From JAJNPS01 sp031378845 (GTDB lineage Bacteria > Pseudomonadota > Alphaproteobacteria > Rhodobacterales > Rhodobacteraceae): a DNA stretch of 64,000 nucleotides. The stretch is taken from contig JANNES010000020.1 of NCBI GenBank assembly GCA_031378845.1, positions 1 to 64,000 on the forward strand, given 5' to 3'. Both the position numbers and the translations under genes were made by a program. The stretch's first letter is position 1. Every line of letters starts with the position of its first letter. Shown in pieces: positions 7,917 to 16,548 of this stretch. Under the pieces are notes generated by a model, which saw only the letters and a program-made list of their open reading frames with translations, was not told the origin of the DNA and ran no database searches.

Positions 7917-8908
7917 GCGTCCCCCTCCATCACATGCAGCGCGGCGGGCTCAAAGCCGAGGCCAACGGTTTCACCCAAGGCAGGAATGGCCTGCACGGCG
8001 GGCAGCAAGATCGCAATCTCGGTGCCGTAGGCGGCGATAATGACGCGGGTCCCGACGCCCAGAAACCGCGTGCCCGTAACCGGACCGGACAGAACCGCAC
8101 CATCGGCGGCCACCAGCCGCAAGGCCTCTGGTCGCAGCGAAGACCATGCCGCAGGTCCGCCAATCGCACGGGTGATCTCGGGCGGCAGGACGTTCGATGA
8201 CCCAACGAAATCGGCCACAAACCGCGTGCGCGGCTTGGCATAAACCTCTGCAGGAGTGCCGATCTGGGCGATCTTGCCATCGTTGAACACCGCCAGATTG
8301 TCGGCCATCGACAGCGCCTCACCCTGATCATGGGTGACGAACACAAAGGTAATGCCAAGCCGTTGTTGCAGAGCCTTCAACTCGTCCTGCATCGCCTCGC
8401 GCAGTTTCAGATCCAGTGCGCCCAGGGGCTCATCCAAAAGCAGAACCTTCGGCTCGTTGATCAGGGCGCGGGCCAGCGCCACACGTTGCCGTTGCCCGCC
8501 CGACAATTGTCCCGGCTTGCGGTCGCCATAGGCATCCAGATGCACCAACGCCAGCAACTCTTCGGCCTTGGCATAGCGCTGACTGCGCCCAATGCCCTTG
8601 ACCATCAACCCATAGGCCACATTGTCACGCACATTCATATGAGGGAAAAGGGCATAATCCTGAAAGACCGTGTTCACGTTGCGCAGATGGGGCGGGGTGT
8701 CGGAGACGTCCTCGCCAAAAATACGGATCGCCCCGCCGCTTGGCTTTTCAAACCCCGAGATCAGCCGCAGGCAGGTGGTTTTTCCAGAGCCAGACGGGCC
8801 AAGCATCGCAAAGAACGACCCTTCGGCAATGGTCAGGTCGACGCCATCCACGGCTTTGACATTGCCAAAATGACGAGAAACGGCGTGGAATTCGACGGCG
8901 GCGGTCAT
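7913..8908 (-). CDS. ABC transporter ATP-binding protein, PotA-like
   Basis: 331-aa ATPase that powers the adjacent importer. Walker A LGPSGSGKTTCLRLI (about 33-47), signature LSGGQRQRVALARAL (about 134-148), Walker B KVLLLDEPLGALD and the switch His in VFVTHDQGEA are all intact. A C-terminal TOBE region (after about residue 240) is typical of PotA/UgpC-type subunits. It lies downstream of the binding-protein gene after a hairpin-containing gap and overlaps the PotB-like gene by four bases. Confidence 0.9.
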   Translation of the reverse strand: MTAAVEFHAVSRHFGNVKAVDGVDLTIAEGSFFAMLGPSGSGKTTCLRLISGFEKPSGGAIRIFGEDVSDTPPHLRNVNTVFQDYALFPHMNVRDNVAYGLMVKGIGRSQRYAKAEELLALVHLDAYGDRKPGQLSGGQRQRVALARALINEPKVLLLDEPLGALDLKLREAMQDELKALQQRLGITFVFVTHDQGEALSMADNLAVFNDGKIAQIGTPAEVYAKPRTRFVADFVGSSNVLPPEITRAIGGPAAWSSLRPEALRLVAADGAVLSGPVTGTRFLGVGTRVIIAAYGTEIAILLPAVQAIPALGETVGLGFEPAALHVMEGDA

Positions 8909-8985
8909 GGCTGTTCCGATTGTGCAAAGGTCGGTGCGTGCAAAGCACGGACCCTACGCCTAAGGCAAGGGCAGGGTGTATGGTT

Positions 8986-9011
8986 CCGGGGCCTCGGATG
9001 CGAGGCCCCGG
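8986..9011 (-). terminator. GC-rich hairpin between binding-protein and ATPase genes
   Basis: Perfect 11-bp stem (CCGGGGCCTCG with its complement) and a GATG loop, 13 bases after the binding-protein stop at 9025. It has no following T-run on the minus strand, so it more likely stabilises or partly terminates the binding-protein mRNA than ends the operon. Confidence 0.75.
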
Positions 9012-9024
9012 GTTCACACCCCGT

Positions 9025-10185
9025 TCAGCGTCCGCCGATCACGCCGATATAGTCGCTGACCCAGCGATAATAGGGCACACACACCCCCTCGCCTTGGCTG
9101 CAATTCGACACCGGCGTGGTCCAGAACCGGATCTTGTCGAAATCATCCAGACCGTTCAGCGTACACCCTTCGGCAGTCTGCATCCCGCGCCCGTCGGTGC
9201 AGGCCGCAGGCACCGCAGGGTTGGCACCAAACCAGACCGACAGGTCTGATTGCAGGTTCGAGGCCAGCGAATGTTCCATCCAGAGATAGGCGCAGTTGGG
9301 GTTGGCCGCATCCACATGCATCATCGTGGTATCAGCCCAGCCTGTGGCACCCTCTTGCGGGATGGTCGACGCGACCGGGACCTTGTCGGCCTGCAAAAGG
9401 TTCACCTGAAAGGGCCAGGTGCCGGATGCTGCCATGCCTTCGTTCTTGAAGTCGTCCATCTGGATGAAGGCATCATGCCAATAGCGCGCCGTCAGCGTCC
9501 GCTGCACCCGCAACACGTCAAGCGCCGCCTTGTACTGGTCTTCGTTCAGCTCATAGGGCGACGTGATGCCCAGTTCCGGCTTGTGGAACATCAGATACTG
9601 TGCTGCATCCGCGATGTGGATCGGACCGTCATAGGCCTGGACGCGACCCTTGTTGGTGGCGCCGTCCGGCAGGTTCATTTCCTCGAACACCACGTTCCAC
9701 GATGTCGGTGGGGCGTCCTTGAAGACCTCAGTATTATACATCAGAACGTTCGGTCCCCACATGTAGGGCACGCCGTAATGCACGCCATCGACGGTATGCC
9801 AGGGTGCGGACTTCAACTGGTCATCGACGGTGGCCCAAGACGGGATCAGGTCGGGATTGATCGGCTGCACGCGGTCGCCTGCAACCAGCCGCAACGATGC
9901 ATCGCCCGAGGCGGTGACAAGGTCAAACCCGCCTTCGTTCATCAGCGCGACCATCTCGTCCGAGGTGTTGGCGGTCTTGACATTGACCTTGCAGCCTGAC
10001 GCCGCCTCGAACTTGGTCACCCAGTCAAAGGCCTTGTCGGTCTCGCCGCGCTCGATGTAGCCGGGCCAGGCGACGATGTTGACTTGTCCTTCGGGCGCGC
10101 CGATCGCCGTCACTTGTGCAAAGACCGGTGTCAGGCCGGTGAGAATTGCAAGGGCGGTCGAGCCCATCAGTTTGATTGTCTTCAT
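9025..10185 (-). CDS. Periplasmic solute-binding protein of PotD type
   Basis: 386-aa exported binding protein of the adjacent ABC importer. Signal peptide MKTIKLMGSTALAILTGLTP followed by VFA, with probable cleavage near residue 23. The mature part shows PotD-family features: VNIVAWPGYIERG, a type II binding fold, and VPYMWGPNVLMYNTEVF. There are several cysteines in the C-terminal third (NPNCAYLWME, PAACTDGRG, SNCSQGEGVCVPYY), which may form disulfides. The start at 10185 has GGGAGC eight bases upstream. It is first in the operon and separated from the ATPase by a strong hairpin, consistent with higher expression of the binding protein. Polyamine is the default ligand; a DMSP-related or betaine-like ligand is possible given the neighbourhood but not shown. 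Confidence 0.87.
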   Translation of the reverse strand: MKTIKLMGSTALAILTGLTPVFAQVTAIGAPEGQVNIVAWPGYIERGETDKAFDWVTKFEAASGCKVNVKTANTSDEMVALMNEGGFDLVTASGDASLRLVAGDRVQPINPDLIPSWATVDDQLKSAPWHTVDGVHYGVPYMWGPNVLMYNTEVFKDAPPTSWNVVFEEMNLPDGATNKGRVQAYDGPIHIADAAQYLMFHKPELGITSPYELNEDQYKAALDVLRVQRTLTARYWHDAFIQMDDFKNEGMAASGTWPFQVNLLQADKVPVASTIPQEGATGWADTTMMHVDAANPNCAYLWMEHSLASNLQSDLSVWFGANPAVPAACTDGRGMQTAEGCTLNGLDDFDKIRFWTTPVSNCSQGEGVCVPYYRWVSDYIGVIGGR

Positions 10186-10489
10186 GCAAGCAGCTCCCAG
10201 TGGATTTGGTCGCCCCTTTGAAAAAGGCGACGTGCCGGTGTTCCGGTCATGCGCCAAAGCCTAAGGGTGCAGCAGGAAATCGCAATATCAAAGTTTGGAA
10301 GGTCGGGCTCGAACAACACCATTTCCCGTGGCGGAAACCGCCGATCCCCCGGGTCAATTCTGGCAAGATTTCGTCATTGGCGCGCAATGCCCGGAAAATC
10401 GCCCAGATTCGGGTATCCTAGCGCCATGCTTCCGCCACTGAGCCGGCCAAGACTGCCCACAAGGATGTTGCCATCTTGGGGAGACTGCC
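10186..10489. other. Intergenic region between divergent potD-like and CAP genes
   Basis: About 300 bases that should carry the promoters of the transporter operon (minus) and the CAP gene (plus). A small GGCGG-AAA-CCGCC hairpin lies near 10333-10346. No convincing sigma-70 boxes or gene are seen. A GGGGAG site just before 10490 serves the CAP start. Confidence 0.4.
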
Positions 10490-10975
10490 ATGCAGAAAAC
10501 CGCCTTTGCGGTTATTGTTGGACTTTGTCTATCTGCTGCCACAACGACGACTGCCATCGCAGGATGTGGTTCCATGTCAGAAGCAAGCGCGCTGGAGGCG
10601 GGCATGCTGAACTGGATCAACGAACAGCGCGTCGATCGCGGTCTGCGCCCATACAAGCGCTCGGCTGTGCTGGATCGCGCTGCTGAATATCACGCCTGCG
10701 ATATGGCAAAGTATGACTACTTTGCCCATTCGCGTCCGGGCGGGCCGAAACTTGGTTCACGGATGAAGTCGGCGGGATATCGGCTCAAGGCCGGGTCCGA
10801 GAACATCGCCTACACCCAGCAAGCGAAGGTCGGTTCCGCCGCAGGCATCTGGCGCAACTCGCCGCCGCACTGGCATGCGATCATCGATCCGTCGATGCGC
10901 GACATCGGGCTGGCGGTGGTGAATGATAATGGCCGCATCTTGTGGGTCATGGATGTCGGTCGGCCGAAAAGCTGA
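10490..10975 (+). CDS. Secreted CAP/SCP domain protein
   Basis: 161-aa exported protein. The signal peptide (MQKTAFAVIVGLCLSAATTT, cleaved around AIAG at 22-25) leads into a CAP domain running to the end: MLNWINEQRVDRGLRPYKRS, AAEYHACDMAKYDYFAHSRPGG, ENIAYTQQAKV and WRNSPPHWHAIIDPSMRDIG, the last two being hallmark CAP strands with conserved His/Glu. Bacterial CAP proteins act in the periplasm or outside the cell, and their roles are mostly unknown (lipid, glycan or protease-like functions have been suggested). Stands alone, divergent from the transporter. Confidence 0.85.
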   Translation: MQKTAFAVIVGLCLSAATTTTAIAGCGSMSEASALEAGMLNWINEQRVDRGLRPYKRSAVLDRAAEYHACDMAKYDYFAHSRPGGPKLGSRMKSAGYRLKAGSENIAYTQQAKVGSAAGIWRNSPPHWHAIIDPSMRDIGLAVVNDNGRILWVMDVGRPKS

Positions 10976-11323
10976 TTGAAGTGATGTCTTGGCGCGACCG
11001 GTTGGTGCGTTGCGCCGGGCGCGCGCGATTTGGGGCCGAGGCTCGTGATGGCCCCGCCCTCAACTTTTGCGCCGCGGCGTTTCACCCAAAGCGCAGACAC
11101 GAAGGCTTATTCGATGCGATGGCTAACGTGTGGCTTGTCGGACCAACGGATCCCAACCTGTCGTGGTCTTGGTGGCCCACGGGTCGAATCATGCGTTGAC
11201 ACGACGCGGCTGGCAGCGACGGGGACTTGAACCCGGTGCGCGCTCGGTGCCATTCTGCCACCCTGAAGTCGGATCGCCAAGGCCCGCGCGCAACTGCCCG
11301 GCCCGATCCCACCGGAGAATGTG
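10976..11323. other. Intergenic region with a tRNA-like T-arm remnant
   Basis: No credible gene in about 350 bases. On the minus strand around 11215-11240 the sequence CCGGGTTCAAGTCCCCG looks like a tRNA T-arm, preceded by GGTGGCAGAATGGCAC (11247-11262), which resembles a D-arm. No matching 5' acceptor stem or complete anticodon arm could be built, so I treat it as a degenerate tRNA fragment or chance resemblance. Confidence 0.35.
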
Positions 11324-11770
11324 ATGACGTTCCAAGCAATCTTGGTCACACTTCTGGTCGTGGCTGGGGGGATGGCGCTGGCCGTGCAGCCGCCCGTCAA
11401 CTCGGCCTTGTCGCGTGCAATTGGTGGCACCGTGCCTGCTGTGGCGGTCTCATTTGCGGTCGGCTTTGTCACCTTGGCTGCGGTGGCATTTGTCACCGGA
11501 CAGGGGTCTGCTTTCGGTCGCCTGCCACTGGCGCAATGGTGGATGCTGGGCGGGGGCTGCCTCGGCGCTTTTTACGTCTTGACCTCCGTTTGGGGTGTAC
11601 AGACTTTGGGTGTGGTCACACTTTTTGCAGCGTTGATCTTCGGCCAGATGGTGGCGGCGCTTGCGATTGATGCGACGGGTGCGTTTGGCGCCACGGTGCA
11701 TGCGATCAGCCCGCAACGGATCATCGCGGCTGGTCTTGTCATGGCGGGGTTGGTCCTGTCGCGCCTGTGA
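11324..11770 (+). CDS. YdcZ/DUF606-type DMT-family membrane protein
   Basis: 148-aa inner-membrane protein with about five hydrophobic helices. The start MTFQAILVTLLVVAGGMALA and the motif QPPVNSALSRAIGGTVPA are characteristic of YdcZ (DUF606), a small branch of the drug/metabolite transporter superfamily whose members act singly or as pairs. The ATG at 11324 is better placed than the GTG at 11321 relative to GGAG at 11314. Its substrate is unknown. It converges on holA with a 26-base gap. Confidence 0.85.
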   Translation: MTFQAILVTLLVVAGGMALAVQPPVNSALSRAIGGTVPAVAVSFAVGFVTLAAVAFVTGQGSAFGRLPLAQWWMLGGGCLGAFYVLTSVWGVQTLGVVTLFAALIFGQMVAALAIDATGAFGATVHAISPQRIIAAGLVMAGLVLSRL

Positions 11771-11796
11771 CCCCTGCGGCACAAGACAGCGATGTC

Positions 11797-12810
11797 TCAG
11801 TCCTTGCTGAGCGCGAGCCGCAGCAGCGCCCGTTCGATGACCGCCATGCCCGGCGCGCGTGACGTCGAGCGCAATGTCAGGTCGGTGTCGACCAACTCGC
11901 CGATAGCCGATTCCAGCGCAGGCACGCGCCAGTTCCGGCTTTGCCGCTCCAGCGCCTCTTTCTGGCGAAAGTTTCCGCGAAACCGCTGACCTGCGCCGGT
12001 GCCTCCGACCGGGTCGCTTGCCATGGCGTGCAGCGTGCGAAAGTGCCGCAACGCCCCGATGCACAGGGCGACAGGCTGCACACCCTGTCCTTCCAGCCGA
12101 CGCACCAGCGCGCCCACGGCATCCGCCCGACGATCTGCGACCGCCGCCACCAGGTCAGAGACCTCCGCCTCGATGGTCATCGGCGCAAGTGCGGTGATTT
12201 CGGCCACGTCAAGAGGGCTGGCATCGCCGATCTTGTAAAGCGCGATCTTGTCCACCATCTGGCGGAAATCGCCGGGCTCCAGCGCGCGGGCAAGCCCGGC
12301 AAGCTCGGCTTCGGCGTCACGGTCGATCTCGACCAGTCCGGCCTTGCGCAATAGATCGCGAATTTCTTCGACGCTGGGGGGCTCGTCATAAAGGCCGATC
12401 GAGACGGCGGCGATGTGCTTGTCAAACACCGTCTTCAGGGTGGATTTCGCGGTCAGCCCGCCGGCGGTGACGACAATCTGCGCGTCCCCCGACCGCCAGT
12501 CCTTCAGTGTTGCCGCAAGGGCATCTGCCAGCGCGTCGGTGGCGTCTTCGACAAGGACCACGCGGGGACCGGGAAAAAATCCCATTGCGCGCACAGCATC
12601 AAAAAGCGCCCCGGACTCTTTGCGCAGATCACTTGCAGCAAGGCGCGTCAGTCGCATCTCTTCTGGTCCGTCAGGCCCGATCAGCGCCGCGACCACCTCT
12701 TGCCGACGCAATGCCACCCGCATCCCGTCCGCGCCAAAGATCAGCAATCCCGCCTTGCCCGGATCGGGGGCCGCAAAATACCGGATGGCCTCGATCCCCT
12801 TGAGGATCAT
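11797..12810 (-). CDS. holA: DNA polymerase III delta subunit
   Basis: 337-aa clamp-loader subunit that opens the beta sliding clamp. The N-terminal AAA+-like region contains LLIFGADGMRVALRRQEVVA and VVLVEDATDALADALA; the C-terminal helical collar domain includes ALCIGALRHFRTLHAM. Its ATG overlaps the lptE stop by four bases (ATGA); a GTG six bases further upstream is a less likely start. Third gene of the leuS-lptE-holA unit, an order well conserved in alphaproteobacteria. Confidence 0.92.
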   Translation of the reverse strand: MILKGIEAIRYFAAPDPGKAGLLIFGADGMRVALRRQEVVAALIGPDGPEEMRLTRLAASDLRKESGALFDAVRAMGFFPGPRVVLVEDATDALADALAATLKDWRSGDAQIVVTAGGLTAKSTLKTVFDKHIAAVSIGLYDEPPSVEEIRDLLRKAGLVEIDRDAEAELAGLARALEPGDFRQMVDKIALYKIGDASPLDVAEITALAPMTIEAEVSDLVAAVADRRADAVGALVRRLEGQGVQPVALCIGALRHFRTLHAMASDPVGGTGAGQRFRGNFRQKEALERQSRNWRVPALESAIGELVDTDLTLRSTSRAPGMAVIERALLRLALSKD

Positions 12811-13292
12811 CCCCACTGCCCGGCGGTGGCGATCAGCCGTGTCACGATTTGATCTGCCAGGATGCGCATCAGTCGCAGTTCTGCATCCTGTTCGGCAGCT
12901 TGACCTGCCCCGGTTGAGCCTGTCGCAGAATAAGACGTAAAGCTTTGTACCGTCCCGCCGGCTACACGGGTGCCGGTTGCCCGATCCGAAAGCGTCCAGT
13001 CCACCGCGCCCTTGACCGTGTAGCGCGTGATCACATCCTCAGTTGTGATCCCAAGACCCACGGTTTCCGTGGCAATCGAATAGGTCAGCCGGTACGTGGC
13101 GTTGCGTGGGCGGCCGAGACGTTCTTCAAGCCGCTGCACCAGATCAAAGCCGCGCTTTTCGGTCGGATCCTGGACCCAGATCGCCCCGATCAATGCCCCC
13201 GCATCCGAACCCGGCGCATAGGCAGGCGTAAACCCGCAGGCAACAAGGGCCACCGGCATCAGCAAGACAGATCGGCGGTTAAATGACGACAT
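12807..13292 (-). CDS. lptE: LPS-assembly lipoprotein LptE
   Basis: 161-aa outer-membrane lipoprotein that plugs the LptD barrel during lipopolysaccharide export. The N-terminus MSSFNRRSVLLMPVALVACG carries a lipobox (LVAC, Cys19). The following GFTPAYAPGSDAG and RTTYSIATE-like strands fit the alphaproteobacterial LptE family (here YRLTYSIATETVGLG). The gene overlaps leuS by 14 bases upstream and holA by four bases downstream, so translation of all three is probably coupled. Confidence 0.9.
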   Translation of the reverse strand: MSSFNRRSVLLMPVALVACGFTPAYAPGSDAGALIGAIWVQDPTEKRGFDLVQRLEERLGRPRNATYRLTYSIATETVGLGITTEDVITRYTVKGAVDWTLSDRATGTRVAGGTVQSFTSYSATGSTGAGQAAEQDAELRLMRILADQIVTRLIATAGQWG

Positions 13293-15825
13293 TGATGATG
13301 CGCCCCGGCACGACGATCAGTTTCTTCACCGGCTGTCCGGCCAGAAACCGCACCACATCCTCGTGTGCGAGCGCCACCTTTTCAACCTCTGATGCGGGCA
13401 TATCCTTCGGCACGCTGATTTCCGCGCGGCGCTTGCCGTTTATCTGGATGGGCAAGGTCACGGTGTCGTCCACCAGCAGCGCCGCGTCCGCCTTTGGCCA
13501 AGGTGCTTGGGCGCAAAGTCCCGCCCCGCCCTGATAGTTCCAGATCGATTCGGCGATGTGGGGCACCATCGGGGCCATCAGCTGCGCCAGGGTGCGAACC
13601 GCCTCCTTCATCACGGGGGTGGAGGCATCGGCCTTCCACAGCGTGTTGGTAAATTCGTACAGTTTTGCGATGGCCTTGTTGAACGCAAAGGTCTCGATCC
13701 CGTGGCTGACCTCCTGCACCGCGCGCGCGGTGGCCCGCCGGACATCATCATCGCCGGGTCCGACATGGTCGGCCGCCATCTCACCGATTCGACTGCACAA
13801 GGACCAGACGCGGCCCAGATGTTTGAACGACGCCTCGGCGCCGCTGGCCGTCCATTCCACATCCCGTTCTGGCGGGCTGTCGGACATCACGAACCAGCGC
13901 GCGGTATCGGCCCCGAACTGGGCGATGATATGCATCGGATCGACGACGTTCTTTTTGGATTTCGACATCTTGGCCGAGGGGATGATTTCCACGGGCTTGC
14001 CGTCGCGCAGCCGCCCGTCCTCCACCTCTTCGGGCAGGTGATAGACCGGACGACCCGCCGCATCGGTCGTCTTGTAGATCTCGTGCGTCACCATGCCTTG
14101 GGTGAACAGCGCATTGAACGGCTCGATGGCACTGGCAGGCAGGTGGCCGGTCTTGTGCATCGCGCGGGCGAAGAAGCGGCTGTACAGCAGATGCAGGATC
14201 GCATGCTCCACCCCGCCGATATACTGGTCTACGTTCATCCAGTAGGCAGCTTCTGCCGCATTGGTCGGCGTGGTCGCATGTGGCGCGGTGAAGCGCGCGT
14301 AGTACCAGCTGGAGTCCACGAAGGTGTCCATCGTGTCCGTCTCGCGCCGCGCGGCCCCACCGCAAGCGGGGCAAACGCAGTTGCGCCAGGTCGGATGACG
14401 GTCCAGGGGATTGCCCGGAATGTCAAAGGTCACGTCATCGGGCAGGCGGACAGGCAGATTTTCCTTTTTCTCCGGCACGACGCCACAATCCGCGCAATGG
14501 ATCACCGGGATCGGGCAGCCCCAATAGCGCTGACGCGACAGGCCCCAGTCGCGCAGACGATAGTTGGTGACACCGCGCCCGATGCCGCGCGCCTCGCAGG
14601 TGTCAATCGCGGCGGTCACCGCCTCGTCACCCGTCTGAACGCGGTCCCCTGCAAAACCGCGCACATAGCTGACGCGTTCGGATTTCATCGGCACAAAGGC
14701 CTCGGCCAGCGGCGCATCTTCGACCCCCTCGGGCACAAAGACGGTCGGAACAGGCAGCCCGTACCTGGTGGCAAATTCAAAATCCCGCTGGTCATGCGCC
14801 GGGCAGCCAAAGATCGCGCCCGTGCCGTAATCCATCAAGACGAAGTTCGCGATGTAGACCGGCAATTGCCAGTCGTTGTCAAAGGGGTGCAACACGGTGA
14901 TTCCGGTATCCAGCCCCAGCTTTTCGCCCGTCTCGATGGCTTCGGCTGACGTCCCGCCCCGGCGGCACTGGGCGACAAACGCCGCAACCTTTGGGTCATG
15001 CCGCTCCAGATGCTTGGCCAAGGGGTGATCCGGGCTGATCGCGGCGAAAGACGCACCGAGCAGCGTATCAGGCCGGGTCGTATAGACCTCCAGCCGGTCA
15101 AAACCTTCCGGCGCGCCATGCGTGGTAAAGGCGAACTGCAACCCCCGCGATTTGCCGATCCAGTTGGCCTGCATCAGACGCACCTTGTCGGGCCAATGCG
15201 TCAGCCCGTCCAGGGCGGCCAGCAATTCCCCCGAATAGTCGGAAATCTTGAAAAACCACTGCGTCAGCTCGCGCCGCTCCACCGGCGCGTTCGACCGCCA
15301 GCCCTTGCCGTCGATCACCTGCTCATTGGCCAGCACGGTCATGTCGACCGGGTCCCAGTTGACCATCGCGGCCTTGCGGTAGATCAACCCTGCCGCCAGC
15401 ATATCCAGAAACATCGCCTGCTGCTGGCCGTAGTATTCCGGATCACAGGTGGCAAACTCGCGGGACCAGTCGATCGACAGGCCCAAAGGCTTCATCTGGC
15501 CGCGCATGTCGGCGATGTTGGAATAGGTCCAGTCCTTGGGATGCCCGCCGCGTTCGATGGCAGCATTCTCTGCTGGCATCCCGAACGCATCCCACCCCAT
15601 CGGATGCAGCACTGAAAAGCCCTGCGCGGCCTTGTAGCGCGCCACCACATCGCCCATCGTATAGTTGCGCACATGCCCCATATGGATGCGCCCCGATGGA
15701 TAGGGAAACATCTCCAGCACGTAGTATTTGGGACGTGCCGGATCGTGCCTGGCCACAAAGACCCCAGCCTCGTCCCAGGCCTTTTGCCATTTGGGTTCGA
15801 TTTGGGCGGGGTCATAGCGCGACAT
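13279..15825 (-). CDS. leuS: Leucyl-tRNA synthetase
   Basis: 848-aa class I aminoacyl-tRNA synthetase charging tRNA-Leu. HIGH-type motif YPSGRIHMGHVRNYTMGD near residue 45, the CP1 editing domain in the middle (TTRPDTLLGASFAA with the conserved Thr-rich editing site), zinc-ribbon-like cysteines (HCADCGVVP and CVCPACGG), and KMSKSKKNVV at about 615. I chose ATG 15825 (MSRYDPAQIEPKWQ), which fits family starts; 15837 is also possible. First gene of the leuS-lptE-holA unit. Confidence 0.96.
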   Translation of the reverse strand: MSRYDPAQIEPKWQKAWDEAGVFVARHDPARPKYYVLEMFPYPSGRIHMGHVRNYTMGDVVARYKAAQGFSVLHPMGWDAFGMPAENAAIERGGHPKDWTYSNIADMRGQMKPLGLSIDWSREFATCDPEYYGQQQAMFLDMLAAGLIYRKAAMVNWDPVDMTVLANEQVIDGKGWRSNAPVERRELTQWFFKISDYSGELLAALDGLTHWPDKVRLMQANWIGKSRGLQFAFTTHGAPEGFDRLEVYTTRPDTLLGASFAAISPDHPLAKHLERHDPKVAAFVAQCRRGGTSAEAIETGEKLGLDTGITVLHPFDNDWQLPVYIANFVLMDYGTGAIFGCPAHDQRDFEFATRYGLPVPTVFVPEGVEDAPLAEAFVPMKSERVSYVRGFAGDRVQTGDEAVTAAIDTCEARGIGRGVTNYRLRDWGLSRQRYWGCPIPVIHCADCGVVPEKKENLPVRLPDDVTFDIPGNPLDRHPTWRNCVCPACGGAARRETDTMDTFVDSSWYYARFTAPHATTPTNAAEAAYWMNVDQYIGGVEHAILHLLYSRFFARAMHKTGHLPASAIEPFNALFTQGMVTHEIYKTTDAAGRPVYHLPEEVEDGRLRDGKPVEIIPSAKMSKSKKNVVDPMHIIAQFGADTARWFVMSDSPPERDVEWTASGAEASFKHLGRVWSLCSRIGEMAADHVGPGDDDVRRATARAVQEVSHGIETFAFNKAIAKLYEFTNTLWKADASTPVMKEAVRTLAQLMAPMVPHIAESIWNYQGGAGLCAQAPWPKADAALLVDDTVTLPIQINGKRRAEISVPKDMPASEVEKVALAHEDVVRFLAGQPVKKLIVVPGRIINVVI

Positions 15826-15894
15826 GGGTGGTCTCATCTGATTTTGATTGCGCGCGGAATTAACCTCATGCCGGAACCAAGGTCCAGCATTGGC

Positions 15895-15923
15895 GTTTCA
15901 CCTCGCAGAAATATCCTGCGGGA
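15895..15923. repeat. Dispersed intergenic repeat, copy 1
   Basis: The sequence TTTCACCTCGCAGAAATATC followed by a G-rich part matches a motif also present near 24501, 31666 and 48560 (shared core CAAATATCCC-GGGG). It lies between DUF3576 and leuS, outside coding sequence. Confidence 0.55.
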
Positions 15924-15965
15924 CAAGCCGCCGGTTTCGCCACCGGTTCAAGAAACCTGCGGCTT

Positions 15966-15983
15966 GGGGGGTGCAAAACCCCC
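15966..15983 (-). terminator. Hairpin downstream of the DUF3576 gene
   Basis: GGGGG/CCCCC arms around a TGCAAAA loop, eight bases past the DUF3576 stop. On the minus strand the loop contributes TTTT rather than a tail, so termination is likely but not of the classic U-run type. Confidence 0.45.
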
Positions 15984-15990
15984 GCCGACC

Positions 15991-16548
15991 TCACAACTTG
16001 CTGTCGCGGATCCGCAGCTGGCGTGCGCGCGTCAGGATCGCATCCTCGACAGCACGCGCGGTTGTTGCAGACGCCGCGCCGCCGCCGCGCCCCTGCAACG
16101 CCACTTTGAGCGATCGCGCGTCAAGTGCGGGGTCCTGAACATAGACCGTCGCACGATAGGCCTGCCCGCCCCCGGGGGGTGCGCCGTAACCGGTCACGAT
16201 GACACCGGTAAAGGGATCAATCGATTCGATTGGCAAAAAGTTCAGAACCTCAAGCGACGCCTGCCAGAGGTACTTGTTGACCTCGACCGTCGTATTGGGG
16301 TCGTCCGCATTGCTGAAAAGGTCCCAGATCGTCGATCCGCCATCTTCGCCCGGGTTGTTCCGGGCAAGTGCTGCGCGCTGGGCGTCGGCGCGCTCTTTTC
16401 GCGTCAGCTGGGTATCGGTCGGGATTGCGGCGGTCTGGTTGCGGCGGAAAAGCCCGCTGTCGCCGCTGGCGAACCCCCCCCCGCAGGCGGCAAGCAAACA
16501 AATCAGCGCGGTGACCAGCGCAATCCGTGCAACCCGACGAAAGATCAT
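15991..16548 (-). CDS. DUF3576 family lipoprotein
   Basis: 185-aa predicted lipoprotein: MIFRRVARIALVTALICLLA then ACGGG gives a signal peptide with lipobox LLAAC (Cys22). The rest is soluble, with WDLFSNADDPNTTVEVNKYLW and FLPIESIDPFTGVIVTGYG typical of DUF3576, a conserved alphaproteobacterial family of unknown function; an outer-membrane or periplasmic role is inferred. ATG 16548 is favoured by the signal peptide and a GGGGGT site; longer readings upstream have no family resemblance. Confidence 0.87.
   Translation of the reverse strand: MIFRRVARIALVTALICLLAACGGGFASGDSGLFRRNQTAAIPTDTQLTRKERADAQRAALARNNPGEDGGSTIWDLFSNADDPNTTVEVNKYLWQASLEVLNFLPIESIDPFTGVIVTGYGAPPGGGQAYRATVYVQDPALDARSLKVALQGRGGGAASATTARAVEDAILTRARQLRIRDSKL

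Noticed and set aside
13507..14949. 480-codon open frame antisense to leuS
   Set aside because: Shadow of a conserved synthetase; no motif or ribosome-binding site.
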